From Sphingobacterium humi (GTDB lineage: Bacteria; Bacteroidota; Bacteroidia; Sphingobacteriales; Sphingobacteriaceae): 64,000 nucleotides of DNA. Location: the NCBI RefSeq assembly GCF_009768885.1, contig NZ_WSQA01000014.1, forward strand, positions 62,001-126,000, in the 5' to 3' direction. The notes below the pieces were generated by a model. It was not told the DNA's origin and searched no databases. It saw only the letters and a program-made list of their open reading frames with translations. Shown in pieces: positions 42,958 to 51,245 of this stretch. Made by a program: the position numbers and the translations under genes. How positions within the stretch are numbered: the first letter of the stretch is position 1; each line of letters starts with the position of its first letter.

Positions 42958-44685
42958 ATGCCTTTTCGACTCCTTTTTCCTTTTATATTTTCATGGTTCT
43001 TAATTTCTCCGATAAAGGCCCAAAACAATAATTCCTTTGTTAGTGTAATAAAGAATAAGAATAATACCGAAGCTTTTGAGTACATCCTAAATGCTCACCT
43101 AGATTATCGAGAGGATTCATTAAAAATTTCAGAGATGTTAAATCCCCTGTTGAAATTAGCAGAGGAAAAAAAATCTATAGAGCTTAAATGGCTCTATAAC
43201 ATAAAAATGGCAGATGCCTATTCTGTATATTATGATAATATAAACAATAAATCTCTATACTATTACCAGCAGGCTGACTCGCTAGTAAATGATAATCAGG
43301 AGCTCACTAACCTGTATATGGTAACCCAAATTAGGTGGGGCTATTATTATTACATTTATAGAAAAGTCAAGCAAGCCTTCCCCTATTTTTTAAAGGCCAG
43401 CGAATACAAAAACAGAATACCACCATCGAAAATTCCTTTGGTTGCAGATCATTTTAGCTACATGGCAAGCTTTTATAGCTACATTGGTGATCACGGTTCT
43501 TCCGTAGAATACCTCAAGCGCGCCATCCCCTATACAAGGGTTAATAGTCGCAAAAGGATAGATATGCTGAACTCAATAGGCGTATATCTTCGTAAAGACT
43601 CCATTCCAGATAAATCGGAAAGCTATTTTCTGCAAGCCTTAGAAGTTGCTGAACAGGCACGAGATTCGGTTTGGATTGGTATTATTTCTGGAAATATTTC
43701 AGAGTTTGAAAGAGATAGAGGTAACTTACAAAAGGCAATAGACTTGGTCTATAAAAACATATACCTAAGTGAAAAATTTGAAGAATATTTAGATGCAATG
43801 CGTGCTTATATAATTTTAGCACAGTATTATCTCGAAAAAAATGAACCCCGTGCAGCTAAGGCTTCACTATATAAGGCGCAAGGGTATATTGAAAACAAGC
43901 CCTATTTCCTTCCTTATAAAATGGATATTGCTAAGACAATGGCAGAGGTTGCCAAAGTTGAAGGAAATAAGCTAAAAGAGCTACACTACTTAAAGGACTA
44001 TATTTCCTATCGGGATACCTTGTCGAAATCCATAAGTTTTGATAGGATGCAAAAAATCTACTGGCAATGGGAAAGTGAAAGGCATCAACAATCTATAATT
44101 CAGGCAGAACAGAAAAAAAACCAGCTAAAAGTCCAATACCAATTTATAGCGATATCGTTATTCTTGATTTTTGTAATTATAGTCCTCCTAATCAACAGGC
44201 TCCGAAATAAAGAAAAAATAAGATCGACCCTTCTGGAAAAAGATCAGTTGCAACTTGCATTTGAAAAAAATAAACTTGATAAGGAAATCCTTGTTCTCAA
44301 AGACTCCTTAGAAGAATTTACGGACACCATCAAATTTAATAACCAAACCATAGACCAGTTAAGGCAAGAATTGAATCAATCAGAAAAAATAGATCATGAA
44401 TTTTATAACCAAATTAATGATAATTTGAATAGTATGCTTGATAGTCATATTATGACAGAAGATCGATGGACAAAATTCAAGTTAATATTTGATAGGGTTT
44501 ATCCTGGCTATCTTGCAAGCCAAAAGGAAAGGTTTGAAAACTTATCAGATAACGACCTTCGATTATTAGCCTTAATAAAATTAGAATTGTCTAATAGAAA
44601 TATGAGTGAACTATTGGGTGTCACGGTCGATGGAATTAAAAAAGCGAAGCAAAGGCTGAAAAAAAAACTAGAAACTGTTCATTAA
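42958..44685 (+). CDS. TPR regulator with membrane helix, coiled coil and C-terminal HTH
   Basis: A 575-residue one-component regulator. A signal peptide (MPFRLLFPFIFSWFLISPI) precedes TPR repeats, including FLQALEVAEQARDSVWIG and AIDLVYKNIYLSEKF. A membrane helix near residues 395-415 (FIAISLFLIFVIIVLLI) follows, then a cytosolic coiled coil, then a LuxR-like HTH (LSDNDLRLLALIKLELS, MSELLGVTVDGIKKAKQRLK). The DNA-binding part is therefore tethered to the inner membrane. The ATG at 42958 starts the signal peptide; a GTG at 42943 is possible. It lies behind rfbA and may control surface-structure genes. Confidence 0.82.
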   Translation: MPFRLLFPFIFSWFLISPIKAQNNNSFVSVIKNKNNTEAFEYILNAHLDYREDSLKISEMLNPLLKLAEEKKSIELKWLYNIKMADAYSVYYDNINNKSLYYYQQADSLVNDNQELTNLYMVTQIRWGYYYYIYRKVKQAFPYFLKASEYKNRIPPSKIPLVADHFSYMASFYSYIGDHGSSVEYLKRAIPYTRVNSRKRIDMLNSIGVYLRKDSIPDKSESYFLQALEVAEQARDSVWIGIISGNISEFERDRGNLQKAIDLVYKNIYLSEKFEEYLDAMRAYIILAQYYLEKNEPRAAKASLYKAQGYIENKPYFLPYKMDIAKTMAEVAKVEGNKLKELHYLKDYISYRDTLSKSISFDRMQKIYWQWESERHQQSIIQAEQKKNQLKVQYQFIAISLFLIFVIIVLLINRLRNKEKIRSTLLEKDQLQLAFEKNKLDKEILVLKDSLEEFTDTIKFNNQTIDQLRQELNQSEKIDHEFYNQINDNLNSMLDSHIMTEDRWTKFKLIFDRVYPGYLASQKERFENLSDNDLRLLALIKLELSNRNMSELLGVTVDGIKKAKQRLKKKLETVH

Positions 44686-44871
44686 CCTAAACTATACTCA
44701 ACCATTTCATTACACTACCCGGAAGGTAGCTCCCTCTGAAAAGCTATGTTTTAAAGCTGTTAGGGCACTAATATGCATTTGTCCACCCAATGTCCACCCC
44801 CCAGAACTTGACATGTTGTAACTAATACCTGTATATTTGGATGTCAACTTATTTCATTAAAAGTTTAACTA

Positions 44872-45378
44872 ATGAATTATTTATTATTAACCGCTATTAT
44901 TCCATTAGCCGTTGGTCTATTCTACATTTATAGAAGAATAATCTATAGCAATTTCGATCACTATGCTGACTTAACAGTGAGTGTACTATTAGATCAGAAT
45001 ATTGGGGATTTTACTTCCCATTACGGATGCATAATTTTTCAACTTCCTAGCTACGGGGAACATGTTAAAGAAGTTGTAATCACGGGTGTGCATGTCAGCA
45101 ATAAGCACATCCGTGTTAATGCATTCGAAAAACTAAACTTCTTTTTGACTCCTGGAAAATCTAGCGAAAGCGCAATGAGGTCAATCGGTTTTTCCATCAG
45201 CAATAGAGGTTTGGTAAATCTAAAAGATCAAAAGGAAAGTATTGTTGTAAAAGGGTATGTGATTGATAGAAAAGGTGAAAAGAAATCTTTCTTGAAAACT
45301 TCTTATTATATTTTACAGGACTTTTCCAGAGAAATTATTGGTGAAAAGTATTATAAACTCAAGCAGGCGGGGTTGTAA
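44872..45378 (+). CDS. Hypothetical membrane-anchored protein
   Basis: A 168-residue protein with one N-terminal membrane helix (LLLTAIIPLAVGLFYIY) and a beta-rich soluble part (GCIIFQLPSYGEHVKEV, VVITGVHVSNKHIRVNA, ESIVVKGYVIDRKG). No family is recognised. Codon use looks like that of its neighbours, and a terminator follows its stop. It stands alone, with 186 bases on the left holding GC-richer, non-coding sequence. Confidence 0.6.
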   Translation: MNYLLLTAIIPLAVGLFYIYRRIIYSNFDHYADLTVSVLLDQNIGDFTSHYGCIIFQLPSYGEHVKEVVITGVHVSNKHIRVNAFEKLNFFLTPGKSSESAMRSIGFSISNRGLVNLKDQKESIVVKGYVIDRKGEKKSFLKTSYYILQDFSREIIGEKYYKLKQAGL

Positions 45379-45396
45379 ACCATCTAATTGTATGAT

Positions 45397-45432
45397 AAAG
45401 CATCAAGGCAGCAGTGCTACGGTGCTTTTTTT
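45397..45432 (+). terminator. Rho-independent terminator
   Basis: AAAGCATC (45397-45404) pairs with GGTGCTTT (45421-45428), one G-T pair included, and the T run extends for seven bases. It ends the hypothetical protein gene at 45378. The 450 bases that follow are AT-rich and hold only a doubtful 30-codon frame at 45757-45849. Confidence 0.7.
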
Positions 45433-45886
45433 ATATTCAGAAAACTTCTTACCTAATCCCTTGTGCAAAATTTCCGAGCAATGTATTTATGTGAAAACTC
45501 CAATTCATGATCAATGAATTACTCATCACATTATTTAAACAATTGATTTTTTTATAAATTGCTAGTAGGCTTTTTGAGCACAGTATATTCAATATTTTAT
45601 TTCAATGAGAACAAAATCTTGTTAATATTAAAACTTTTTTGTAATATAGGTGTTTTACTGTTATAAACGCAATTAGCCTACGAGAAAACTTCTCTATAAG
45701 ACATCAATATTTATTTAATCTTAATTGCTCAATGAAGGAATTTAAATAAATTAGAAATGAAAAAGCCAACCTACAATAGCATATGCAGCCTGAGCATTCC
45801 GCCTTCTTTTAGTAATATCGCGAAAAGGAAGTTATCCGATTCTGGCTAAACATTCAGTTAGCATTTTTAACCATAAAGTATATAGT

Positions 45887-46057
45887 ATGAAAACACAATT
45901 AAAAAAAACTTACGAAGCGCCCTCCATGGAAGTGCTAGTCGTAGAATTAGAGCAGGGAATTGCCGCCGCTTCTCTTAATTCGTCACCTCAGATTGATGAT
46001 ACATTCGGACAAGGTTCAAGTTCAACGGGATGGAATACAGATGACAGTGGATTTTAA
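45887..46057 (+). CDS. Small Bacteroidota protein paired with a fimbrillin-like lipoprotein
   Basis: A 56-residue frame: basic start MKTQLKKTYEAPSMEVLVVE, then LEQGIAA, then a serine/glycine/aspartate-rich tail ending WNTDDSGF. The 'Y..P.MEV..VELEQGIAAGS' pattern recurs in short Bacteroidota proteins encoded next to fimbrillin-like lipoproteins. Their function is not known to me. It lies 22 bases upstream of such a lipoprotein gene and is probably cotranscribed. The long lipoprotein frame is open over it but the two are read in different frames. Confidence 0.7.
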   Translation: MKTQLKKTYEAPSMEVLVVELEQGIAAASLNSSPQIDDTFGQGSSSTGWNTDDSGF

Positions 46058-46079
46058 TTCCCATCTAAAACGAAAGGAC

Positions 46080-47894
46080 ATGAACAGAAAATTAAAAAAT
46101 TGCATTAGTAAGTTGGCATTCGGTATGGTGTTAACTTCGAGCATTCTATTTGCAAATAGCTGTGCTAAGGATTCCAAAGAAGACATTTCTGAACCTGGAA
46201 TAGGGACTCGCGTGGTAGTGAATGTGGGAGGAATAGACGAGATGGGGAAAATTGAATCTAAAGGGCAAGTTTCGAAGAGTTTGGATCGAGTGGGAATTTC
46301 AACAAACGCTTTAAAAACAAAATTGGTAGAAGGAGATGGGTTCGATGTTTTGATCTCACAATCTAGTAGTCAATCGCTGGCAGATGTTAAGATGAATAGT
46401 ACCCAGTCAAGTTCCAGCGGAGGAATTAAGGCAGCCGCGACACCGATGCCAACAGGATCGCTATATCGCCTGTACCTACGCAAGCAGGGTGAGATTGGAT
46501 TAACCTCATCACCATTCACTGCAGGTGTTGCCGGTAGCATAGCAGTTGAGCAAGGTCAAACTTATGAGTGGTTCGCCCTCTCGTACAATAATGCTACGAC
46601 CGTGCCAGATGCAACAAATAATATCGTTGAAATTGCCGATGGCGCTAGCCTGCTCTATGCGAAGGGCACATTTTCTGTACCTACAGGAAATGGTGATGTA
46701 GTTGTGCCATTGAATATCGTTTTCAGACCCCGAGTTAGTAAAGTAAATATTGAAATTAATACAATGGGAATGTTTGCTGCACCCACTTCGGCAACCGCTA
46801 CAGTTACGGGGGCTTATGCTAAACCTGATGCTATAGATGTGGTAACAGGCGAGCTTGTCGGAACTTCTGTGCCTCAAACGATCACATTTGCAAACTTTTC
46901 GCCTGTACCAAATACAGAAGGCCAACGTCGAATCGCAACAGCTTATCTTGCAGGTAACTCAGACGAAAATATCAATGTGAGCGTATCTAATTTAAAAATT
47001 CAGCTGGACGATAATACAACAAGGGATTTCGGTGCCTCATCGCTATCTCAAAGTTTTGCACCCCAAGTTGGAATGGAGCAGAATATCATTTTAAATTTTA
47101 TTGAAACACCTCTTACTACGTCTCGTAATGGTACTACTGTACGTTGGGCGAGATCGAATCTTTACTATCAGGATGGGGCATATAATTCATATCGTTTCTT
47201 TCACAAGAATCCTTTTACGCAAACTGCGGCTGAACAGAATAAGAGCTTTTTTTCATTTAGAGGACATCTTCCTCGGAGACTAGCGAACGCTACAGAATCG
47301 CTGCAAAAAGATCCGTGCTCACTGGTTTATCCTGCAGGGTTGTGGAAAACGCCTAGTGATCAAGAACTAAGTTCTTTGACGAGCTCAAATGGGCTTGTTC
47401 TTGATTTGGTTACGAACTTATTAGCAGCAGTTTTCCCGGAACCAGGTACGACTGGCGCTACTTTTGGAGCGAATTATATTCAATATTCGGTTACTAATAA
47501 TCCAAACCCAGCATACAATGACGCAACTAACAATCTGCGTTTTAATTATAATGGTTTGCAAACCAACGTGAGTTTAGTAAGTGGGCTGATTAATTTAAAT
47601 TTATTGAACGTTGGGGAATTGGCTTCTCTTTGGTCGAGTGACCGTGTAGCTGATTTGTCAATAGTTGAAGTTGGGGCCTGGGGTTATTTGGGATCTACCG
47701 CACCAGCACGATTAATTGCGATTCCGCCTCGTCCAGAGCGTGCTATTGGTGCTCGAAGTGCAGGGGTATTAAATATCGATCTTTTAAATTTAGGGCTTGT
47801 GGGTTCTGGATTTCATAATGTACGCTGTGTGAGAGACGCATCGTGGACTGCAAAAAGCCAGCAAGCAACATACAACCCATACCCATCTTATTAA
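46080..47894 (+). CDS. Fimbrillin-like lipoprotein
   Basis: A 604-residue surface lipoprotein. The signal reads LAFGMVLTSSILFANSC with the lipid cysteine, then an acidic linker (KDSKEDISEPG). Beta-rich domains follow, with VVVNVGGIDEMG and VVVPLNIVFRPRVSKVNIEI as in fimbrillin/Mfa-type pilus or adhesin proteins. The C-terminal part has RNGTTVRWARSNLYYQDGAY and a domain ending DLLNLGLVG. I used the ATG at 46080, which begins the signal; the frame is open upstream to 45960. The neighbouring 56-residue protein supports this family. A terminator follows. Confidence 0.75.
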   Translation: MNRKLKNCISKLAFGMVLTSSILFANSCAKDSKEDISEPGIGTRVVVNVGGIDEMGKIESKGQVSKSLDRVGISTNALKTKLVEGDGFDVLISQSSSQSLADVKMNSTQSSSSGGIKAAATPMPTGSLYRLYLRKQGEIGLTSSPFTAGVAGSIAVEQGQTYEWFALSYNNATTVPDATNNIVEIADGASLLYAKGTFSVPTGNGDVVVPLNIVFRPRVSKVNIEINTMGMFAAPTSATATVTGAYAKPDAIDVVTGELVGTSVPQTITFANFSPVPNTEGQRRIATAYLAGNSDENINVSVSNLKIQLDDNTTRDFGASSLSQSFAPQVGMEQNIILNFIETPLTTSRNGTTVRWARSNLYYQDGAYNSYRFFHKNPFTQTAAEQNKSFFSFRGHLPRRLANATESLQKDPCSLVYPAGLWKTPSDQELSSLTSSNGLVLDLVTNLLAAVFPEPGTTGATFGANYIQYSVTNNPNPAYNDATNNLRFNYNGLQTNVSLVSGLINLNLLNVGELASLWSSDRVADLSIVEVGAWGYLGSTAPARLIAIPPRPERAIGARSAGVLNIDLLNLGLVGSGFHNVRCVRDASWTAKSQQATYNPYPSY

Positions 47895-47924
47895 GAGAGT
47901 TTTTCCATAGTAATATGTATAAAC

Positions 47925-47946
47925 GGGCTGTCCTTATGGATAGCCC
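47925..47946 (+). terminator. Rho-independent terminator
   Basis: GGGCTGTCC (47925-47933) pairs with GGATAGCCC (47938-47946) around TTAT, followed by TTCTT. It ends the fimbrillin-like gene. The next 398 bases, to 48344, contain no recognised gene. Confidence 0.8.
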
Positions 47947-48344
47947 TTCTTATTATCGTTAAAACATTGATTTGTTCCTCTTTGCTTCGTAATCTTTACA
48001 TTCATCGATTAAATGTAAGGGAAATGGCTTGGTAGCCACCCCTAAAAATATCCGCGCGGTGTGCACGCTGCTGCATAACAGTTATTTCAATAAGAGTATG
48101 CTGGATTGTGATCGATAAATTTCTAAAAATAAATAGATACATTTAACTTAAATTTGGAACCTTTAGGGGATGGCAGATGAAAATGACCTTGTGCATTGGC
48201 CGAGTAGCGTTAACGCGCACATCTTGGAACTCCAGTTGTGTATGGAATCAATTTTAGAAACATTTCTAATGTGGCCTCCATTTATCCTCGTTTAAAGGGC
48301 AGCTTGATCCTGATCATTTATGCTAAATTTATAAATAGGTTGTT

Positions 48345-48524
48345 ATGCTAAAACTGATTTATGTTTTTTTCCAGATCCTAAAACGATGTCTCGTTTTTGC
48401 GAACCATTTTAATCCATTCTCCTCGCGCCAGTTACCTCTACCGGTATCTGTGTTGAAACTCGATAGCTCGACAGCAGATGATACTCGCTACCTGTTGCCT
48501 CTGTCATCAAAATTCGATCGTTAA
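48345..48524 (+). CDS. Possible 59-residue leader-like peptide before the ABC exporter
   Basis: The frame begins MLKLIYVFFQILKRC and ends STADDTRYLLPLSSKFDR, stopping six bases before the exporter ATG. It could be a small peptide cotranscribed with the exporter, possibly its cargo, or the leftover of a larger gene. It has no known leader motif such as GG and one cysteine. No maturation enzyme is encoded nearby, so a RiPP role is only a possibility. Confidence 0.3.
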   Translation: MLKLIYVFFQILKRCLVFANHFNPFSSRQLPLPVSVLKLDSSTADDTRYLLPLSSKFDR

Positions 48525-48530
48525 TTGATT

Positions 48531-50159
48531 ATGTTTTTACAAAGGGTGTTAAGCAATGAAAAGAAATGGGTCCTAGCTTTTTTGCGACCCTATGCGGCTA
48601 AATTAACGCTATATTTTTTTCTTGAAACGTTTTCGATAATTATGGGACTAACGTTTATTTGGTGTTCTAAACGTGCAATCGACTTTGCTGTCTTCGGTGA
48701 AATACTTTCCATGAAACGCTCACTATTGGGCCTTGGTCTAGCTGCGGGTGCAGGATTGTTTGCGAGCCAGTATGCCAAATGGCTAAATGAGAGAACGCTT
48801 GCGCTCATGCTCATCGATATCCAAGGAAGGATATTTGCTCCAAATATCTACACGAATTGGGCAAGCTTGACCTCCAGCCATACGGGGGACTTAATGCATC
48901 GAACGAATGTTGATGCACAAGAAGTTGTGCAGGTGCTAGGGCAATCAATTATTTCTGCAATCGTTATGGGTTTACGGTTACTCGGGGCGACAGCCCTCCT
49001 ATGGTCTATGGATCCAGCACTCGCAATTATTCTTTTGGCGATTTGTCCCTTGCTGCTGATTTCAAAAGTATACTTTCGCCGCTTGCGACATCTCCATGGC
49101 CGTCTAAAGACAGCTGAAGGACAATTAGGTAATACCTTTGAGGAAAACTTCCGCTTCCGAACGCTGATCGCTTCATTCAATATGTATGGGTCACGGATAG
49201 ATAAGCTGCGCAAAGGCCAGAAACATGTTTACGATTTAAAAGCCGCGATTATCAATTTTTCGACATTTTCTCGGGGTACCATAAATATAATTGCAAGCGT
49301 CGGATTTTTTGTCACATTCTATTGGGGCGTAGGTAAGTTGAGTGTCGGCGAAATCTCCTTTGGGACGCTTTCTGCTTTTCTTCAACTGGTGGTGAGGATT
49401 CAGGGGCCTGCGCTATCGTTGATGGGATTTATTCCTACTTTGGTGAAATTCAATGCTGCGAAAGACCGCGTCTTGGAAATTGCCGGTGGACCCTATACTG
49501 AACCCAAAGAAGAAAAATTAAAAGTCATTGAGGAAATCTCCTTGAGCGATGTATACTTTCAATATGAAGATAAACAGGTTCTTAATGGGCTCAATGTATC
49601 TTTTGCTAGAGGTGTTCCTACCGCAGTGCTAGGTCCAAGCGGAAAAGGAAAAACCACGTTGTTGCGCTTACTTCTTAAGCTTCTCGAGCCCCAGAGAGGC
49701 AAGATTTCAATCCGAACGAATGGTCAATGCATAGATCTTGAGGAGAGCCACCGTGTCAACATAGGGTATGTCCCTCAGGGAGATAAGCTCTTTAGTGGAA
49801 CCATACGCGAAAATTTAAATGTAGAAACGGCTTCCCTTTGCGATGAGCAGATAAGACAAGCGCTCGTGATCTGCTGTGCGGAATTTGTTTTTGATTTGCC
49901 GCAGGGGATAGACACCCAGATCGGAGAATCCGGTTATGGATTGTCGGAAGGTCAGATGCAACGCATCGCCGTAGCGCGAGCAGTACTGGGAGATTATCCG
50001 ATATGGCTGTTTGACGAAGTGACCTCTGCCTTAGATGCTGACACTGCAAGTAAGCTCGTGAAAAATCTGATAAGTTTGGGCGAGGATAAAATCATGGTAT
50101 TTATCACGCACGACGTGTATGTAGCTCATTCAGTGCCCAAGACTATCCTATTTAGCTAA
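48531..50159 (+). CDS. ABC exporter (fused membrane and ATPase domains)
   Basis: A 542-residue half-transporter. A six-helix exporter domain (residues 15-300) precedes the ATPase domain with Walker A LGPSGKGKTTLLRLL, Q-loop GYVPQGDKLF, a signature motif LSEGQMQRIAVARAVL (normally LSGGQ), Walker B YPIWLFDEVTSALD and H-loop FITHD. No C39 peptidase domain is present. It should work as a homodimer. The substrate is unknown; similar exporters sit in peptide-maturation loci in Bacteroidota. The ATG at 48531 is preferred to a TTG two codons earlier. GC content here is higher than in the flanks, which suggests transfer. Confidence 0.88.
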   Translation: MFLQRVLSNEKKWVLAFLRPYAAKLTLYFFLETFSIIMGLTFIWCSKRAIDFAVFGEILSMKRSLLGLGLAAGAGLFASQYAKWLNERTLALMLIDIQGRIFAPNIYTNWASLTSSHTGDLMHRTNVDAQEVVQVLGQSIISAIVMGLRLLGATALLWSMDPALAIILLAICPLLLISKVYFRRLRHLHGRLKTAEGQLGNTFEENFRFRTLIASFNMYGSRIDKLRKGQKHVYDLKAAIINFSTFSRGTINIIASVGFFVTFYWGVGKLSVGEISFGTLSAFLQLVVRIQGPALSLMGFIPTLVKFNAAKDRVLEIAGGPYTEPKEEKLKVIEEISLSDVYFQYEDKQVLNGLNVSFARGVPTAVLGPSGKGKTTLLRLLLKLLEPQRGKISIRTNGQCIDLEESHRVNIGYVPQGDKLFSGTIRENLNVETASLCDEQIRQALVICCAEFVFDLPQGIDTQIGESGYGLSEGQMQRIAVARAVLGDYPIWLFDEVTSALDADTASKLVKNLISLGEDKIMVFITHDVYVAHSVPKTILFS

Positions 50160-51205
50160 AGTTTGGGTAATCGCATTCCTATTTTGAATTCGAGGTGCGA
50201 CTCGGATCGCTCTAAGGTAACTGCTCAATTGCTAAAAGCAACAATTAATGCGATTATATGTTCTGTTAACTTCACACTATAATCTTTTCCAAGAGGAATA
50301 GGCTATACAAGGGGGCTTTAAGAATAGTTTAGATCTATTTCTTTTGTGGCTGCATATAAAGTTCTCGAATAACAAGTCCTGAGCCATCAGACTTTTAGCG
50401 AATCCGAATGTTCATCTGAAAAAATTTAAGGATAGATTTGCTACCGCCCATATCCTAATAATTGATCTATCGAACGGAAAAAGGATAAACGAGCAGCACT
50501 TGTCTTTGAATATAGTTTGCTTCCACGCTAAGGGGGCGACGCGGACTCCATTGAGTAAGTACATCGTAAACGCTTATGGTCAAAACAAACAGTCATTGCC
50601 TTTCCATTTGCTGTATGCTCCGAAATGTTGCTTGAGACATGAAAAGCAGTACCGAAAACATATGGCATGCCTATGTCCTTATAATAAGCTGTGGCCTGGC
50701 TTAATTTTGTGTTGTGAAGTGTTGATCGCTAACAACCTAATGAAAGGAGCCAGGGGAACTCCACATATGATTAAAGTTCGCTGTACAGCGGTAAAACTGT
50801 GTTCTTTTTGTTTGGTATCCTTACTTCATTACCTCATTTTTATAAACCATGCAGCAGGAAATTTATTGCGCAAGTGGACAGGCCCAACACGCACTGCCTG
50901 TTCTTGCATACCCGACACGCAATTTTGCGGGAATCTCCACCATCGGATGTAAGCATTTAGATGCACTAGGGGTTGCAAAAATCCCAGCGCAGAAATTACG
51001 ATGTTTACTAAATAGACAAGCTGTCCTTTTTTGCTGACTCATGGTTTTAGTATAAATGTTCGAGAGACGCCTCTGCGAACTTGCGTTTTCTGTTCAGCTA
51101 AGTCGTTATATCGCTACAAGCACGAAGGCGAGTATTAAATTTAGATTTCATTTTTTGTAGTTTCGTCCCGTTAGTGCTTCCAGGAGGTACTATATACTTG
51201 GTTAG
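50160..51205 (+). other. Region without a supported gene
   Basis: About 1 kb between the ABC exporter and a terminator. A 150-codon plus-strand frame (50500-50952) is open but rich in Cys, His and Arg without hydrophobic periodicity, and it overlaps a second frame. I regard both as chance. The base composition is nearer to the exporter gene than to the AT-rich flanks, so this may be decayed foreign DNA. A short RNA may be encoded at about 51160-51235. Confidence 0.45.
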
Positions 51206-51236
51206 ACCCCTTCCAACGCGAAATGGAAGGGGTTTT
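51206..51236 (+). terminator. Strong plus-strand terminator
   Basis: ACCCCTTCC (51206-51214) pairs perfectly with GGAAGGGGT (51225-51233), followed by TTTC. The gene to its right is on the minus strand and ends at 51246. This hairpin therefore terminates either that gene in the reverse sense, with a weak U run, or a short plus-strand transcript starting near a TAGTTTCG element at about 51159-51166. Confidence 0.75.
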
Positions 51237-51245
51237 CATTTTCCA

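Noticed and set aside
48345-48524. A RiPP precursor with its own exporter
   Set aside because: There is no GG or other leader motif and no maturation enzyme; only the position supports it, so it is kept as a low-confidence frame.
50500-50952. A 150-codon plus-strand frame rich in cysteine and histidine
   Set aside because: It has no hydrophobic or repeat periodicity, overlaps another equally long frame, and resembles no family. I treat it as a chance open frame.
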